The notes below the pieces were generated by a model. It saw nothing but the letters and a program-made list of their open reading frames with translations. It searched no databases and was not told the DNA's origin. Below are positions 24,283-34,125 of a DNA stretch of 64,000 bases, in pieces. The number at the start of each line of letters is the position of its first letter. Positions within the stretch are counted from its first letter, which is position 1. Position numbers and translations under genes: made by a program. Location: NCBI GenBank assembly GCA_905221605.1, contig CAJNDS010002435.1:965277-1029276 (forward strand), written 5' to 3'. The stretch is from Symbiodinium natans. Lineage: Eukaryota > Sar > Dinophyceae > Suessiales > Symbiodiniaceae.

Positions 24283-24596
24283 CGGAGGCACTGGCCCAGA
24301 GAATGCTGATGGAGGACCGCGTGAAGCTCGTTGGTGAAAAGCTGCTTTGTTCGGAGCCCAGGGCATCATAACTATCATAGCAACGGATTGCGAAAAGGAT
24401 CATGTGTGGGATGTCTTGTTGGTGGTCTATGACAAGCACATGGCGGGCAACATAGGGATGCCGCCTCAAGGCCCACTGCTGATCTTCTCCGCAGAGAGCT
24501 TGAAGAAGCCCAGCATTGGGGCGTGGATCATCGGCTCCGACTTGGAGGATGCCCCAACTCGAAAAATGTGTTCGATGTCCACTTGCCTGAGGGTTT
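24283..24596 (+). CDS. Candidate exons, unknown product
   Basis: 24283-24345 reads SEALAQRMLMEDRVKLVGEK, a charged helix in frame with the preceding CAG/CAA block. A second frame (24390-24560) reads DHVWDVLLVVYDKHMAGNIG and PLLIFSAESLKKPSIGAWII, which looks like folded-domain sequence. No family recognised. Both are on the + strand. Confidence 0.4.
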
Positions 24597-24599
24597 AAA

Positions 24600-25690
24600 G
24601 TTTTGAGGGTTTTGGGAAAACGGTGCCCGCATTTGCCCACGTGAAGGGGGCGCAGCGACGAATTCCTGCCAGGAACTCGAGCAGGCAGAAAAGCTGGCGC
24701 TGCACAGAGAGTCTTGGTGTTGATACAGACCGTGTCCTGTGACTACAAGTAGGTTTACACCTTACCGCATGATTCACATCCCACAGCCGTTGTGAGAAGG
24801 TTGAAAAATAACGCTACGCGAGCCTTGGCCGGGGCTTGCCCAGCGCGGGTGAGAACGTGCTGTTAGGCTTCCGTGCTTTGAGAGGAGGCGTGCAATCATT
24901 CCCTTTTGGCCCAACAATTGGCCACCCTGTCGTAGCGCAACACAAGCAAGGACAAGGCAGGCAGGCAAGTGGAGGTGAGTCAGGCCCAAATTTCCCCCTG
25001 GTCCTGATCCCGCACACCTCTACGCCAGGGGAGTACCCATTCCAGGCAAAAAGGTGCAAAATGAAGTGGTGGAATCTGTGCTCCCCGAATCTGTGCTCCC
25101 CGAACACCTACAGTAGGCCTCGGCGGATTAAGTGCCCGAATTTGGGACTCTGGGCCAGAAGACTCGAGCAAACAAGCGTGTCGCTTCAGCGTCCATAAGT
25201 TTTGGGTTGTCGTTCTAGACTCGAGGATGTTATTGTTGGATTGTCACCCGATTCCGTGGCGTGCTTCAACGATAGTCTTCGATGCACCTATGTGAGGGTC
25301 TATGTTGCTGATTTTGTTGAGTGCATCGCGTTCCTTATAGCGCTTCTTACACATATTCGTGCGCGTACTCAGGTGTTCTTTTTTTGGGAGCCCTACTTCA
25401 CGAGCACGTCCTTTGGGCGCATCTGCTTCATTCCGCTTGTCGGGGTATTGGGGCAACCGAAGTCGATCTCGGCGACCCAGGACCTGTTGCGCTATGTCGC
25501 CGCGCAGGCCTCCTGAAGCCAAGACTTTCGCAGACCAATCGAAACCTGACAGCTTGGCTTGCAAGCTTGGTTTCCGCATTCTCCGTGCCAATAGAACTGA
25601 TTGCAGAAATCTGTGTTTAGACTGGCAATGTGACATAGTCATTGTGCGAATGCACCCATAGCCATAGCTCCAAGACACGAAACTCCTGGC
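24600..25690. other. No gene recognised
   Basis: Frames near 25202-25516 are open in several phases. None is convincing. Direct repeat of CTGTGCTCCCCGAA at 25077-25100. Confidence 0.3.
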
Positions 25691-25694
25691 CTCA

Positions 25695-25997
25695 GATGTC
25701 GTCGTCGGCGGAAGCACTTTCTCAAACATCTACCGGCAAGGCCAAGCAGAATTTCAGGTCCACGTGGTCTCTGTTCTATTGCATGGTGTTGATGTCTATT
25801 GCCTGTTGCGTTACTCCTCAAGTCCCTTTGATAAGGGTTCTGGATCTGTGCATGGTTTCATCCTGGATTCAGTGGCCTTTATGCTGGGAAGGTATGGGTG
25901 TGAGCGACTGTCGGGATGGGCAGCGCGGCGTTTAGTGCAGCGGGAAGATGCCAGTCAGTACTTCTGGGAGCAAGCTTGGCCGATGCTTTCGCAGTAG
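25695..25997 (+). CDS. Coding exon, probably with the stop codon; unknown product
   Basis: An open frame of 100 codons reading DVVVGGSTFSNIYRQGQAEF, later GSVHGFILDSVAFMLGRYGC and REDASQYFWEQAWPMLSQ, then TAG. Hydrophobic and charged residues alternate as in a folded domain, and it is one of the longer convincing exons here. No Met at the start, so it is an inner or last exon. No family recognised. Confidence 0.5.
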   Translation, partial: DVVVGGSTFSNIYRQGQAEFQVHVVSVLLHGVDVYCLLRYSSSPFDKGSGSVHGFILDSVAFMLGRYGCERLSGWAARRLVQREDASQYFWEQAWPMLSQ

Positions 25998-26043
25998 CCG
26001 AAGTGACGAAAGGCAGCTACACTCACATCGTGAGCGCAACATA

Positions 26044-26454
26044 GCAGCAAAGACCCAGGAAGATACCAATCCCGAAGTCCTATGGAAGACCTGCAAAGCT
26101 CTAAGCTGCATTCCCTCGATCCAGCTTCTTGAAGCGTGCAGGCCGCCAGCAAAGATAGACCTCCCTGGCAGGCGCCCTTCCAGAAGGCACCTGCCATTGT
26201 TCGAGCCTGGTTCGAGCTCACCTGGAAATTATCTCACGAATTTCAGGTTTCCTTCCTGGGAAACTGACATTGGGAAATGGCCCCTTACATCGCAGGTCTT
26301 CGATGAGACAAAGGAGAAGCTGGCCATAGCACTCATGCAGAAGGCTCCAGAAGGCCGAATCGCTGAATGCGACAGGCACCAGGCTTCAAGAGAAGCGCAG
26401 CGGCGTTTTTCCGGCTCCGGCAGCTTCAATCCCTCAGCCTCAATTTATGAATAA
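26044..26454 (+). CDS. Coding-like open frame, unknown product
   Basis: Part of a frame open from 25948, in a different phase from the preceding exon. The second half reads WETDIGKWPLTSQVFDETKE and KLAIALMQKAPEGRIAECDR, ending in a Ser-rich tail and TAA. Its helix-like charged character supports coding. No family recognised. Confidence 0.4.
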   Translation, partial: AAKTQEDTNPEVLWKTCKALSCIPSIQLLEACRPPAKIDLPGRRPSRRHLPLFEPGSSSPGNYLTNFRFPSWETDIGKWPLTSQVFDETKEKLAIALMQKAPEGRIAECDRHQASREAQRRFSGSGSFNPSASIYE

Positions 26455-26527
26455 TCAAAAACGCACAAGCCTTAAAAGACCCTAAAACCCACCCCAGAGT
26501 CGCCCCTTCGAGCCCGCTTTTCTGCGC

Positions 26528-26625
26528 CAGAGCTTGAGACGCTCACGGAGAAAGCGGAAGAGCTCCGCTGGGAGCCAGGACCAGAGCACCTTGGCTCAAA
26601 AGCTGGCAGAAGGAGGAGTCAGAGG
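26528..26625 (+). CDS. Candidate exon, unknown product
   Basis: Reads ELETLTEKAEELRWEPGPEH then LGSKAGRRRSQRL, a Glu-rich helix followed by a basic stretch. No family recognised. Confidence 0.35.
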
Positions 26626-26839
26626 CTTATGTAGGGCCCATGCAGCATTGAAGGTTTTTAGGGCTTTTGGAGCTTTGTTTTTTGTCTTGAGGCTTTGGGG
26701 TTTAAGTACGGTCCATGGCTGAGGGGGGCGGTTAGTGGGTTTCAGGCTGCTGCGAAAGAGTTCCTGGTTGCAAAGAGGGTTGAGGTTTCGGGGATTTGGG
26801 GGAGGGGTGGGGGGATGCCTGAAGCCTTCTTAAGGCTTC

Positions 26840-27068
26840 ATGGTTCAGGTTGAAGGATGCCAGTGTCGTAGCCGTGCATTCAGAGAGCCCTCTCAGAATC
26901 CCGCTTTTGAAGATCTTGACACGTGGCTTTGTGGTGCAGAGCCTATAGTTCGCCGATTTGAACTTTGGATCCTTTGTTGGAGCCACGGGGGAGCTCTGAG
27001 GGTCCGGCGTGGGCGCGTCGGGCTCGAAGCCTACGACGCTCCAGAGGACCAGGCGGCTTGCATCGCGT
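26840..27068 (+). CDS. Candidate exon, unknown product
   Basis: Reads EPSQNPAFEDLDTWLCGAEP and VRRFELWILCWSHGGALRVR, then GLEAYDAPEDQAACIASNA near a GT (gtgtaa at about 27079). Composition is protein-like. Unknown family. Confidence 0.35.
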
Positions 27069-27079
27069 CCAATGCCTGG

Positions 27080-27560
27080 TGTAATTTGTGTACACATGGC
27101 CACAGGGCAAACAAGCGCAATGCGGAGCATTCCCGAACTAGGTAGCATAATTAGCCGTGTGTTACGCTCTCCATGCACGGTTCGTCAGCATGATGGGCCC
27201 TGGGGTAAAACTTCGCCTGAGACACTTCGCTTCGCTTGAAACACCTCCACTCCAAGAGAGCACGACATTAATAGCAAACAAAAGGCCGAGCTCCTCCCAG
27301 AAGATGAGATCCGGTGGTTCAAGAGAAGGCGATGTCGCGCCGCTTTTTGCATCCTCAGCTGAAGTCACGGACGGATGAGGGGTGTGCAGCGCATGCGGTT
27401 GCCCTTAGGCTGAATTGTACGCATTCATTGGGCGCATGAAGCTTGTTCAATGAGAATCCTGTGCCAGGCAGTCGACGCAGGCATGTGTAGCATTGTGGTG
27501 ACTTTGGCCTTCAATTTGCGACACGTCGCTGGGCAGAGCTCCTAGAGCAGCTGGGTTATT
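27080..27560. other. No gene recognised
   Basis: No convincing exon in this stretch. Confidence 0.3.
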
Positions 27561-28284
27561 GCTGCTGCTTGTGTCAGGCTTGTGTTGTTGCCCGACAGAC
27601 TGCCGACAGGCATACCTTCACCTTCGGCTTTGCAGCGCAATCGGCTGTGCCAAGGAGCCGCAGAGCCTGGGCACCCGTGCGGTCGCATACTCTTCCGACA
27701 GACGGACACCTCGTCTTTCATCGCCAGTCGAGCAGGACCTGATTACCATGGCAGCAGCTGTGAGCCGCGAGGTCTCCAGCAGGCCCGAGCCGTTTTGATA
27801 ATTTCCGAGATTGCTCTCTGCCCGAGTTACTGGGTGGAGAAGGTGCCCCAGCCGAATGAACTCTACTCATGTCGACAACAAGGGAAATCACATGAAAGGG
27901 TCGAGCCCATAACGTCCATAGCGGGAATTGGGGGTTCACTTTGCTGCTCCAGGCCCTTCAAAATCAAGATGTGCAGGGCGTGGCAACAGGAAGCCGTCAA
28001 CCATGCTCTTCAGCTTTTTTCGGCCGAAAGGAACTTTGCCCCGGGCTTCTGGATCGCAGCGTACGGCCTGCTTCTGTGGGGCCATGCGCGGCAGCTACGC
28101 TCTGGCCTTGCGGATAGCTCAGAGAGCAGACCGAGCGCTTGGCGTTTACACGCCAGAGAGGGAAGTACATCCTGCCGTTCAAAGGCATATCAAAAGTGGC
28201 TTAATTAGTCGGTTTAACCCTTATAGGGCTGGACATTGGAGGTCATTGCTGCGACCAAACTTTTTTCTCGATGAGGCAGGATAA
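27560..28284 (+). CDS. Overlapping coding-like frames, unknown product
   Basis: One frame (27582-28208) includes QEAVNHALQLFSAERNFAPG and FWIAAYGLLLWGHARQL; another (27928-28284) includes SYALALRIAQRADRALGVYT. Either or both could be exons. The overlap in different phases means at most parts of each are real. No family recognised. Confidence 0.3.
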
Positions 28285-28360
28285 GGATTTGCAAGCTGAC
28301 CTCCAATGCGACGCCGCGACATCCTGGTGAATAGCTTGAGCTGCCCTAGATATGAGCCTG

Positions 28361-28420
28361 CCTCTGACCCTCCCCCCCTCCCCCCTCCCCCTCCCCCCAT
28401 CCCCCCTCCCCCCCTCCTCC
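28361..28420 (+). repeat. C-rich CCCCCTCC tract
   Basis: Sixty bases almost wholly C and T with runs of five to seven C, so G-rich on the - strand. It lies in a stretch without a recognised gene (28285-29240). Confidence 0.85.
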
Positions 28421-29244
28421 CGAGTCGGAAGATTCTGGCCTTAAAACAATCAGACTGAAATTACTTCCTGCATCCTTGCCGGTTTCATGAGGAAACTTCG
28501 GATTCTCTTGCTCCATGGGTGCAGCCTCCAAGTCCCACCAATCCAACCGTTTCGAAAGGATGTACGTAGATATACATCGATCAAACTCTTTCAACACTCA
28601 CGAGAACTCCAAGCATGCTTTTGAATCAAAGATCTCGAGGCTCGCGGTTGCAACGAGCTTACAGAAGCACTTTGAGTTGTGCTTCGTGCTATTGTCCTCG
28701 TTGAGCTGCTGCAGACCAGATGCGACAAACCGAAGTTGCGATGTTCGGCCATTCGTAATTCCAGATACTTCCAGCTCCAGGGAGCTAATAGTCCTAAGGA
28801 CACAAGAACTAGGTCGCTCAAGGCACAAGCTAAAGAACCGTCGGGGCTCTCGCCCAGGAGCTCGCACTCCGGAAGCGCCTTATACGTGCCAAGTGGCCGT
28901 ACGAGGCGTCTTGCTGCATGGACTGTGGGAATCTGAGGGCCTAGGGGCCCATAGGCCTTTGAAACAGCAGTCAGAACGTGAGAGGGGGGGGGGAGTCGGG
29001 GGGACACGGATGTATGCTGTTTGTTCATACGCGGAGCATGTGTGATCTTGCAGCTTGTGGATGCATTGACAAGGGTTGGCTCTTTGCTGTTGTAATTTTT
29101 CTTGAAGGTGTGGAAGTGCTCCCCCCCTGCTGGCACAATGCTTCTGCAACCACATTGCTCCAACTGTTTCGGATCTGCCAGAGTGTCGATCTCCACTTCC
29201 CCAATAAATCATTCAGGCATCGTACGTATAGAACTTATAGAACA

Positions 29245-29402
29245 ATGGCAGAGGGCCTACGCCAAAGCAGGACGAGGAGGGGTCGGAGTCAGAGACGGAG
29301 GATGACCTTGGCACCGAGGAGGAGGAGGACCTTTGCTCAAGCAACAAGTTTTATGAATCGGTTCAGAGGCATCATAAGAGTCGGTCCCTCAAATGATTGC
29401 TG
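29245..29402 (+). CDS. Acidic candidate exon, unknown product
   Basis: Frame reads TPKQDEEGSESETEDDLGTE then EEEDLCSSNKFYESVQRHHK. Strongly acidic, as in nuclear or nucleolar proteins. The competing + frame is Arg-rich. Unknown family. Confidence 0.35.
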
Positions 29403-29726
29403 AACGGACCAGTGAGAAACGCTTGCCGCCACACTTTGCTTGTCATGCGTTCGGGCTTTCAGCATCTCCCTATACGCGCAAACCTGTCAAACTCAAACCT
29501 TGGTTGTGGCATGGGCAGACAACCCCGAGGTCTCAACAAAACCTCCAAAACCTTGTTTTGCCGTGCAGGCTCATGGTAGCCTCACAACCAACTCTGCCTG
29601 GTGCAACAAGAAGACCCACGGCTCTAACAACAGCCAAGAATGACCAGTGACAGCCCGACACCACCAACAGAAGCCATACAAACAAAGCGCCACCTCTCTT
29701 ATCCCGGTGACGAGAAGTTGTGAGCC

Positions 29727-30260
29727 ATGGCTGGAGAGCGCGCGCCACCGCTTGGCGCGCCGCTCGTTCCAACGATGCTCGGCGATGGCTATCCCCAGAG
29801 TCACCTAAGCTCTGAGAAGCTCAGAGATTTGGTGGTGGGCCTCAGAACAGCTGTATTTACCGTGTTCGTCCTGCAGCTGAGGAAAGTGCCGCCGGAACAA
29901 TGGAAGATGAAAAACGGCGCAGAGGTGGACGATGTCAGTGTGAGCATGTTAGGGCAGGGCGATGTCGTTGATCCAGCTTGTCGGCTCCACAACTGGTGTC
30001 TACATCCCATGAGCCCCTGATGCCCAAGCATTCCTCTTGAAACTCTTGAACGTCCCCCTGCCTCCCCCCCCCCCCCCCCGCGCCCCCACCCCAACTCAGC
30101 TTCATCATCGTTTGCATGTCTTGCAGATCACAGTGGACTCAAGACGCCTGGGCTGGCTCCCAGACGACTGGGGACAGGGCCTCACAGGCCCAGGAGGCAT
30201 GTATCGAGCCGCCTGGAGCTATGTCTTGGCACTTCGCTGTTGTTTTTTGTTCGTGGCGGG
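29727..30260 (+). CDS. Two candidate exons, unknown product
   Basis: The first (from ATG 29727 to about 29960) contains SSEKLRDLVVGLRTAVFTVF and QLRKVPPEQWKMKNGAEVDD. The second starts after cttgcag at 30127 and reads ITVDSRRLGWLPDDWGQGLT then GPGGMYRAAWSYVLALRC. The second is among the most protein-like segments of the window. The intron between them holds a 16-base poly-C. No family recognised. Confidence 0.5.
30064..30079 (+). repeat. Poly-C tract (16 C)
   Basis: Uninterrupted C run inside the intron upstream of the acceptor at 30126. It may act as part of the polypyrimidine tract. Confidence 0.9.
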
Positions 30261-30681
30261 TTCTTACATGGGAAGGAGTTTTGCTTGCGTGCTTTGGCCA
30301 ACGAAGAGAGAACCTAGCAAAAAATCCCTTCCATAAGATACATACGATATGATTGAGTGGCAGACCTCACAGCAGATGGCGACGCGGATGGAAGCAAAGA
30401 TGTTTATTGTACTATAATTGCACCTAATTCGCTGTGGAGAGGTGGTGTTATGCAGGACGAGTTATAAGTGGAATGAGAAGATGGATGAGAAGATGCTCGG
30501 TCTCGCCATGACCATTTGTGAAGGGAATCTAAAGAGAAATCAAGAATCAAAACATGCAAGTGGCGGCAGACGACTGGCTCGCCAGAAGCTAAGCAGCAGT
30601 GTCTCAGAAAGTCAGGCCCTAAATGCGTCGGCGCTCCGCGGCCTAAACCCAAAAACCCGAAAAACAAGTACAAAAATGAGT

Positions 30682-30752
30682 GGGGGGGGGGGGGGGGGGG
30701 GGTGATACCATGCAAGCGAGGAGGGCGGGGGGGGGGGGGGGGGGGGGGGGGG
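30682..30752 (+). repeat. Two poly-G tracts (21 and 26 G)
   Basis: G runs at 30682-30702 and 30727-30752, 24 bases apart, in a stretch (30261-32175) with no recognised gene. A smaller G run lies at about 31347-31359. Confidence 0.95.
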
Positions 30753-30759
30753 CGGCGTG

Positions 30760-32175
30760 AATGCCGGTGCATGAAGACCCTATACCCTGAAGCAAAAGAC
30801 CAGAGCAAGAGGGGATGAAGTTCAGGATGAGGTCGTTTGTTGAAGCCCTTTCTTAAGGGTCTTGGTTTTGTTGGGGGTTTGCCTCAATGTCTTTACAGGT
30901 CCTTGGAATACTTCGATAAGTTCCAGTCGTCCAGGCCGATCTGTGGCATGCAAGCACTTCTGCAGACCTCAGGTCTTTGTCTCTTCTGATGGCCATGCCT
31001 ACCACGACAAGCACTTTGCCCATATTGTGGAGTAGGGGCATTAGTCAGTCGTTGAAAGCTGCTGAAGCATGCATAGGCCAGAGAATTGTGAAACTTGTCG
31101 GGTGAGGGAGGGGCAAGTTCAAGTTGCAACTGTTGGTGCATCGCAGCTGTTGGCGAACGATACACTACCGTTTCCAGTTCGGAGGCCACCGATGCTTGCT
31201 TTGTGGTCATGGGTAGTTGTGCTTTCATCTTCCAGCAAAATGTAAACCCAAAGCTATGCGCAAACCATCGTTGAACTACACACATACATCTGGCCACTTC
31301 TACGCGCAAAACATCGCCAGAGAAGTCATGATCGCAATCTTTTCCGGGGGGGGGGGGGGAGTAAGCCTTGAGTACGTGGCCAGAATCCACGCGATACGCT
31401 TGGCCCCTTGATACGGCATCCTAACCAAAGCAACCACTTTGATTGCACCAGCGATTTCTCCCCAAAAAGAGATCGGTGTGGTACACTTCGAAGTTCTCCA
31501 ATTTTGTACCCCCCCCCCGTCTTCGTTGCCAATAAGGCACGTTTTGCGGGATTTGTGCCTCAAGCCCAAACTGTTGGGGCCCACCAAGGGAAGTCGACTT
31601 GTTGAATCTCTTCCAACATTCCGGCAATCTTCCACACTTCCCTTTCTCTTCTCTTTCGGGCTCGACACCGTGGACGCGTCACCAAAGGCGCAGTCCATGA
31701 CCAAGGAACCCCGACATCCTTGTCAGAAGAGCTTACAAACCCCTTAAAACCGACAACAAAGTGGACTGATAAGGGGCTTGTTCAAGAGTACGTGATGTGG
31801 GGTTTTCATCTGTTACCTGGCCCTGAATTTCAGATTCCGGGTTGGCTGTGAATCCTTCAGAGGCTTATTCTGCGAATCCGCGTATTTGGTTCGCACTCCT
31901 TTGAAACCCCAGCTCCATCTGCATCCCGAAATCCCGAAGCCCTCTTGCAGATTCTGCGGGAAGATTCCCTCCCTCACTATGAAACTTGTGCCATGTGGCA
32001 TGGTAGCAAATTATGCCCAGACACCCTGATATTTTACATACAGCGGCAAGAACCTGATTTGCACACATTTCCGGAATTAGCCTTGACCAGTGCTGAGCCC
32101 CCGAGCCCTGAGCACCGCAAATGCTGACAGTCTCGCCCCGTCAAACCCTGCACGGCCTGCACGATAGAACCACTG
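30760..32175. other. No gene recognised
   Basis: Several open frames on both strands have random-looking composition. No conserved exon was seen. Confidence 0.3.
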
Positions 32176-32200
32176 CCCTAAACCCTAAACCCTAAACCCT
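32176..32200 (+). repeat. Interstitial telomere-like repeat, (CCCTAAA)3
   Basis: Three perfect CCCTAAA units plus CCCT. TTTAGGG on the other strand is the telomere repeat of plants and of dinoflagellates. Confidence 0.85.
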
Positions 32201-32202
32201 AT

Positions 32203-32361
32203 GAACCCGAACCCGTGGCAATTGATCCTTCTCTGCAAAGGCAAAGCGTAGAGCAGCACGTGGGACGTTCTCTGGGTGTCCGCGACGGCTTCAACGGCTA
32301 CCGCAAGCTGCTGGGCGAAGCTTGTGCATCTCCCGCTCTAACCCCCTTTGTGGGATTGTAG
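32203..32361 (+). CDS. Candidate exon, unknown product
   Basis: Frame open for 52 codons right after the telomere-like run: EPVAIDPSLQRQSVEQHVGR then SLGVRDGFNGYRKLLGEACA, ending TAG. Protein-like. No family recognised. Confidence 0.4.
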   Translation, partial: EPEPVAIDPSLQRQSVEQHVGRSLGVRDGFNGYRKLLGEACASPALTPFVGL

Positions 32362-32950
32362 GGATATGATTGTAGGAAAAGAAAGAAGAAGCACACTGGG
32401 TTTGGGTTTCCATCGCTGTAGCTGCTGGGCAATAGAAAACTAGAATGTGCCCTGGAGCGATTCTTAACTCTTGTGGATCTCGGGGTTTCGGAAGCTGGCC
32501 TGCCATAAGTTTTGTTTGCAGGCACTGTGGCGACTGATAGCGGGTAGATGTAGACCATTGGCAAGCCACGGGGTGGATACGCGGGGTGCATTGCACGGTG
32601 AGCTAAAGTTCTTGCTTGAGTGTCGTTTGGTGACTTCGACCAGGGCAGGCTGAGGGGCATGCTTCGTGGTCATTGAGCTGCCACGCGTCCACTGTCGCCG
32701 CTTCGACTTCAATCTCGCCGAGATATTTCTTCCAGCTCCTTGCGGCGCTCTGTGCATTGTGTGGGCCTGCAGCAGAGCCTCGACTCGTCGACATCCTTCG
32801 TGGACGCTTCGTGCGCCTCCATCCCTTCAGTGGCTGTCGACAGTTCACTCTGTGGCAGGTCTCCAAACTTGAGCTGGATATGCCATGCACTGTTTACGGT
32901 GTGCACGCATGTGAGCTCCGACAGACGCCTTCTTTGCCGATTCAGAACCG

Positions 32951-33437
32951 ATGCGACGGCAGGACATATTAGGGCGCTGTGGGCAGCATGAGGGTATAGC
33001 AGCGGCTTCTGGCCGACTGCGGTCCATCGGTCCAGTGGAGTTCCTTGGGATCAAACAGCCCTTGCGGTCACTTCTTCGTCTTGCCCGGAACAGATCAGAA
33101 GAACTGCCTCTTCCTGTTAAGATCAGTGCAATGAAGTTGATGCAGTCGTTTGGCCATGGTTGATTCCAGCTGCCATGCAGATGAGGCTTGTGCAACACCA
33201 GCTCGAAACCATCAGCATCGAAGAGCTGCGCAGCTTTCTTTCTGAAAAGGACGGGACATGTCTCAGTGCCACCTGCACGTGAATCACCGGAACGCCTGCT
33301 GCGCAACTGTGCTTCAGGAGCAGGCGGCCATCCCCAGCAAAGACGACTTTCTTTTCTCCGTGATCTCCACACGGCGCGCGAAACAGGATGAGTGCATACA
33401 GGACATTTCCATGGTGGAGTCGGACTTAGGAAAGTAA
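32951..33437 (+). CDS. Exon cluster, unknown product
   Basis: Three segments in different phases: 32951-33163 (RSIGPVEFLGIKQPLRSLLR), 33175-33282 (MRLVQHQLETISIEELRSFL then SEKDG) and 33276-33437 (LQEQAAIPSKDDFLFSVIST then RRAKQDECIQDISMVESDLG). The second and third are strongly protein-like. A 203-codon - strand frame covers the same DNA but reads as a shadow. No family recognised. Confidence 0.5.
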
Positions 33438-33530
33438 GGTAAGGGTTGCCACTCATGCCAAAGACACGACCTGAAATGGATAGACAACTGGCTCCGGATT
33501 TTACGTTTCCGGCATCATGTCAGCCCGTGT

Positions 33531-33850
33531 GTGATTTCGCCACCACCTCTCCCAGGATATCGCGCTCGTGCAAGCTCATTTCTTGTGTCTTGGGCGGCCT
33601 TCATGTTGTCTGAGGGGGCAATAGCAGTTGTCAGCCATGTGGTCGGGATCACACTTCTTCCGGCGTCGCCTGTGAGGAAGGAAGGGGTGGAACCGGTTTG
33701 GTTCGTGTCGGACGCAGAAGACATGAGGGAGTACCAGAAGCTCGGGCTCAAGGCAAGCGGTGTACATCTGGCGGTTATGACGGGCTTGAGGCATAAATTA
33801 AGGACTTCTATCGCATGTTTCCGCGCGGGTAACTCGTTGTCATGCATTCG
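33531..33850 (+). CDS. Coding-like open frame, unknown product
   Basis: Within a 146-codon open frame the stretch VRKEGVEPVWFVSDAEDMRE followed by YQKLGLKASGVHLAVMTGLR has a strand-helix alternation like a Rossmann-type or glycosyltransferase-type fold, but I cannot name a family. The tail after about 33850 is less convincing. May belong with the exon cluster just upstream. Confidence 0.45.
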
Positions 33851-33969
33851 AAGTTGTGTCGAGGGAGTAGCCATGCCTGACTTCTGCCGCTGTCCCATTC
33901 TGCTCAAAGCAGTGTCAAGTTCTGATAGAATGTCATACTTTTGTCCGCACCCCAAATACATCTTTTCTT

Positions 33970-34125
33970 AAATGTATGTATATATCTATATTCATAAATA
34001 GATACATAAACAAAAACATACGTATGTACACACACATACTTCCATAAGTCCATATGTATGTACATATATATGTACACATGTGTATGTATATACATATATA
34101 TATATATGTATTTGTTGATTTATTT
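33970..34125 (+). repeat. AT-rich TATG/CATA islet
   Basis: About 150 bp of TATGTA, CATA and TATA units, partly self-complementary, ending in a pure TA run near 34097-34110. Confidence 0.9.

Noticed and set aside
23199-24640. Open frames of 213-414 codons across the ACA/ACC repeat
   Set aside because: All six frames are open because of the repeat. Only the short Gln-rich frame at the 3' edge is kept as a possibility.
32845-33456. 203-codon open frame on the - strand
   Set aside because: The + strand segments over the same DNA read as far better protein, and all identified genes are on the + strand.
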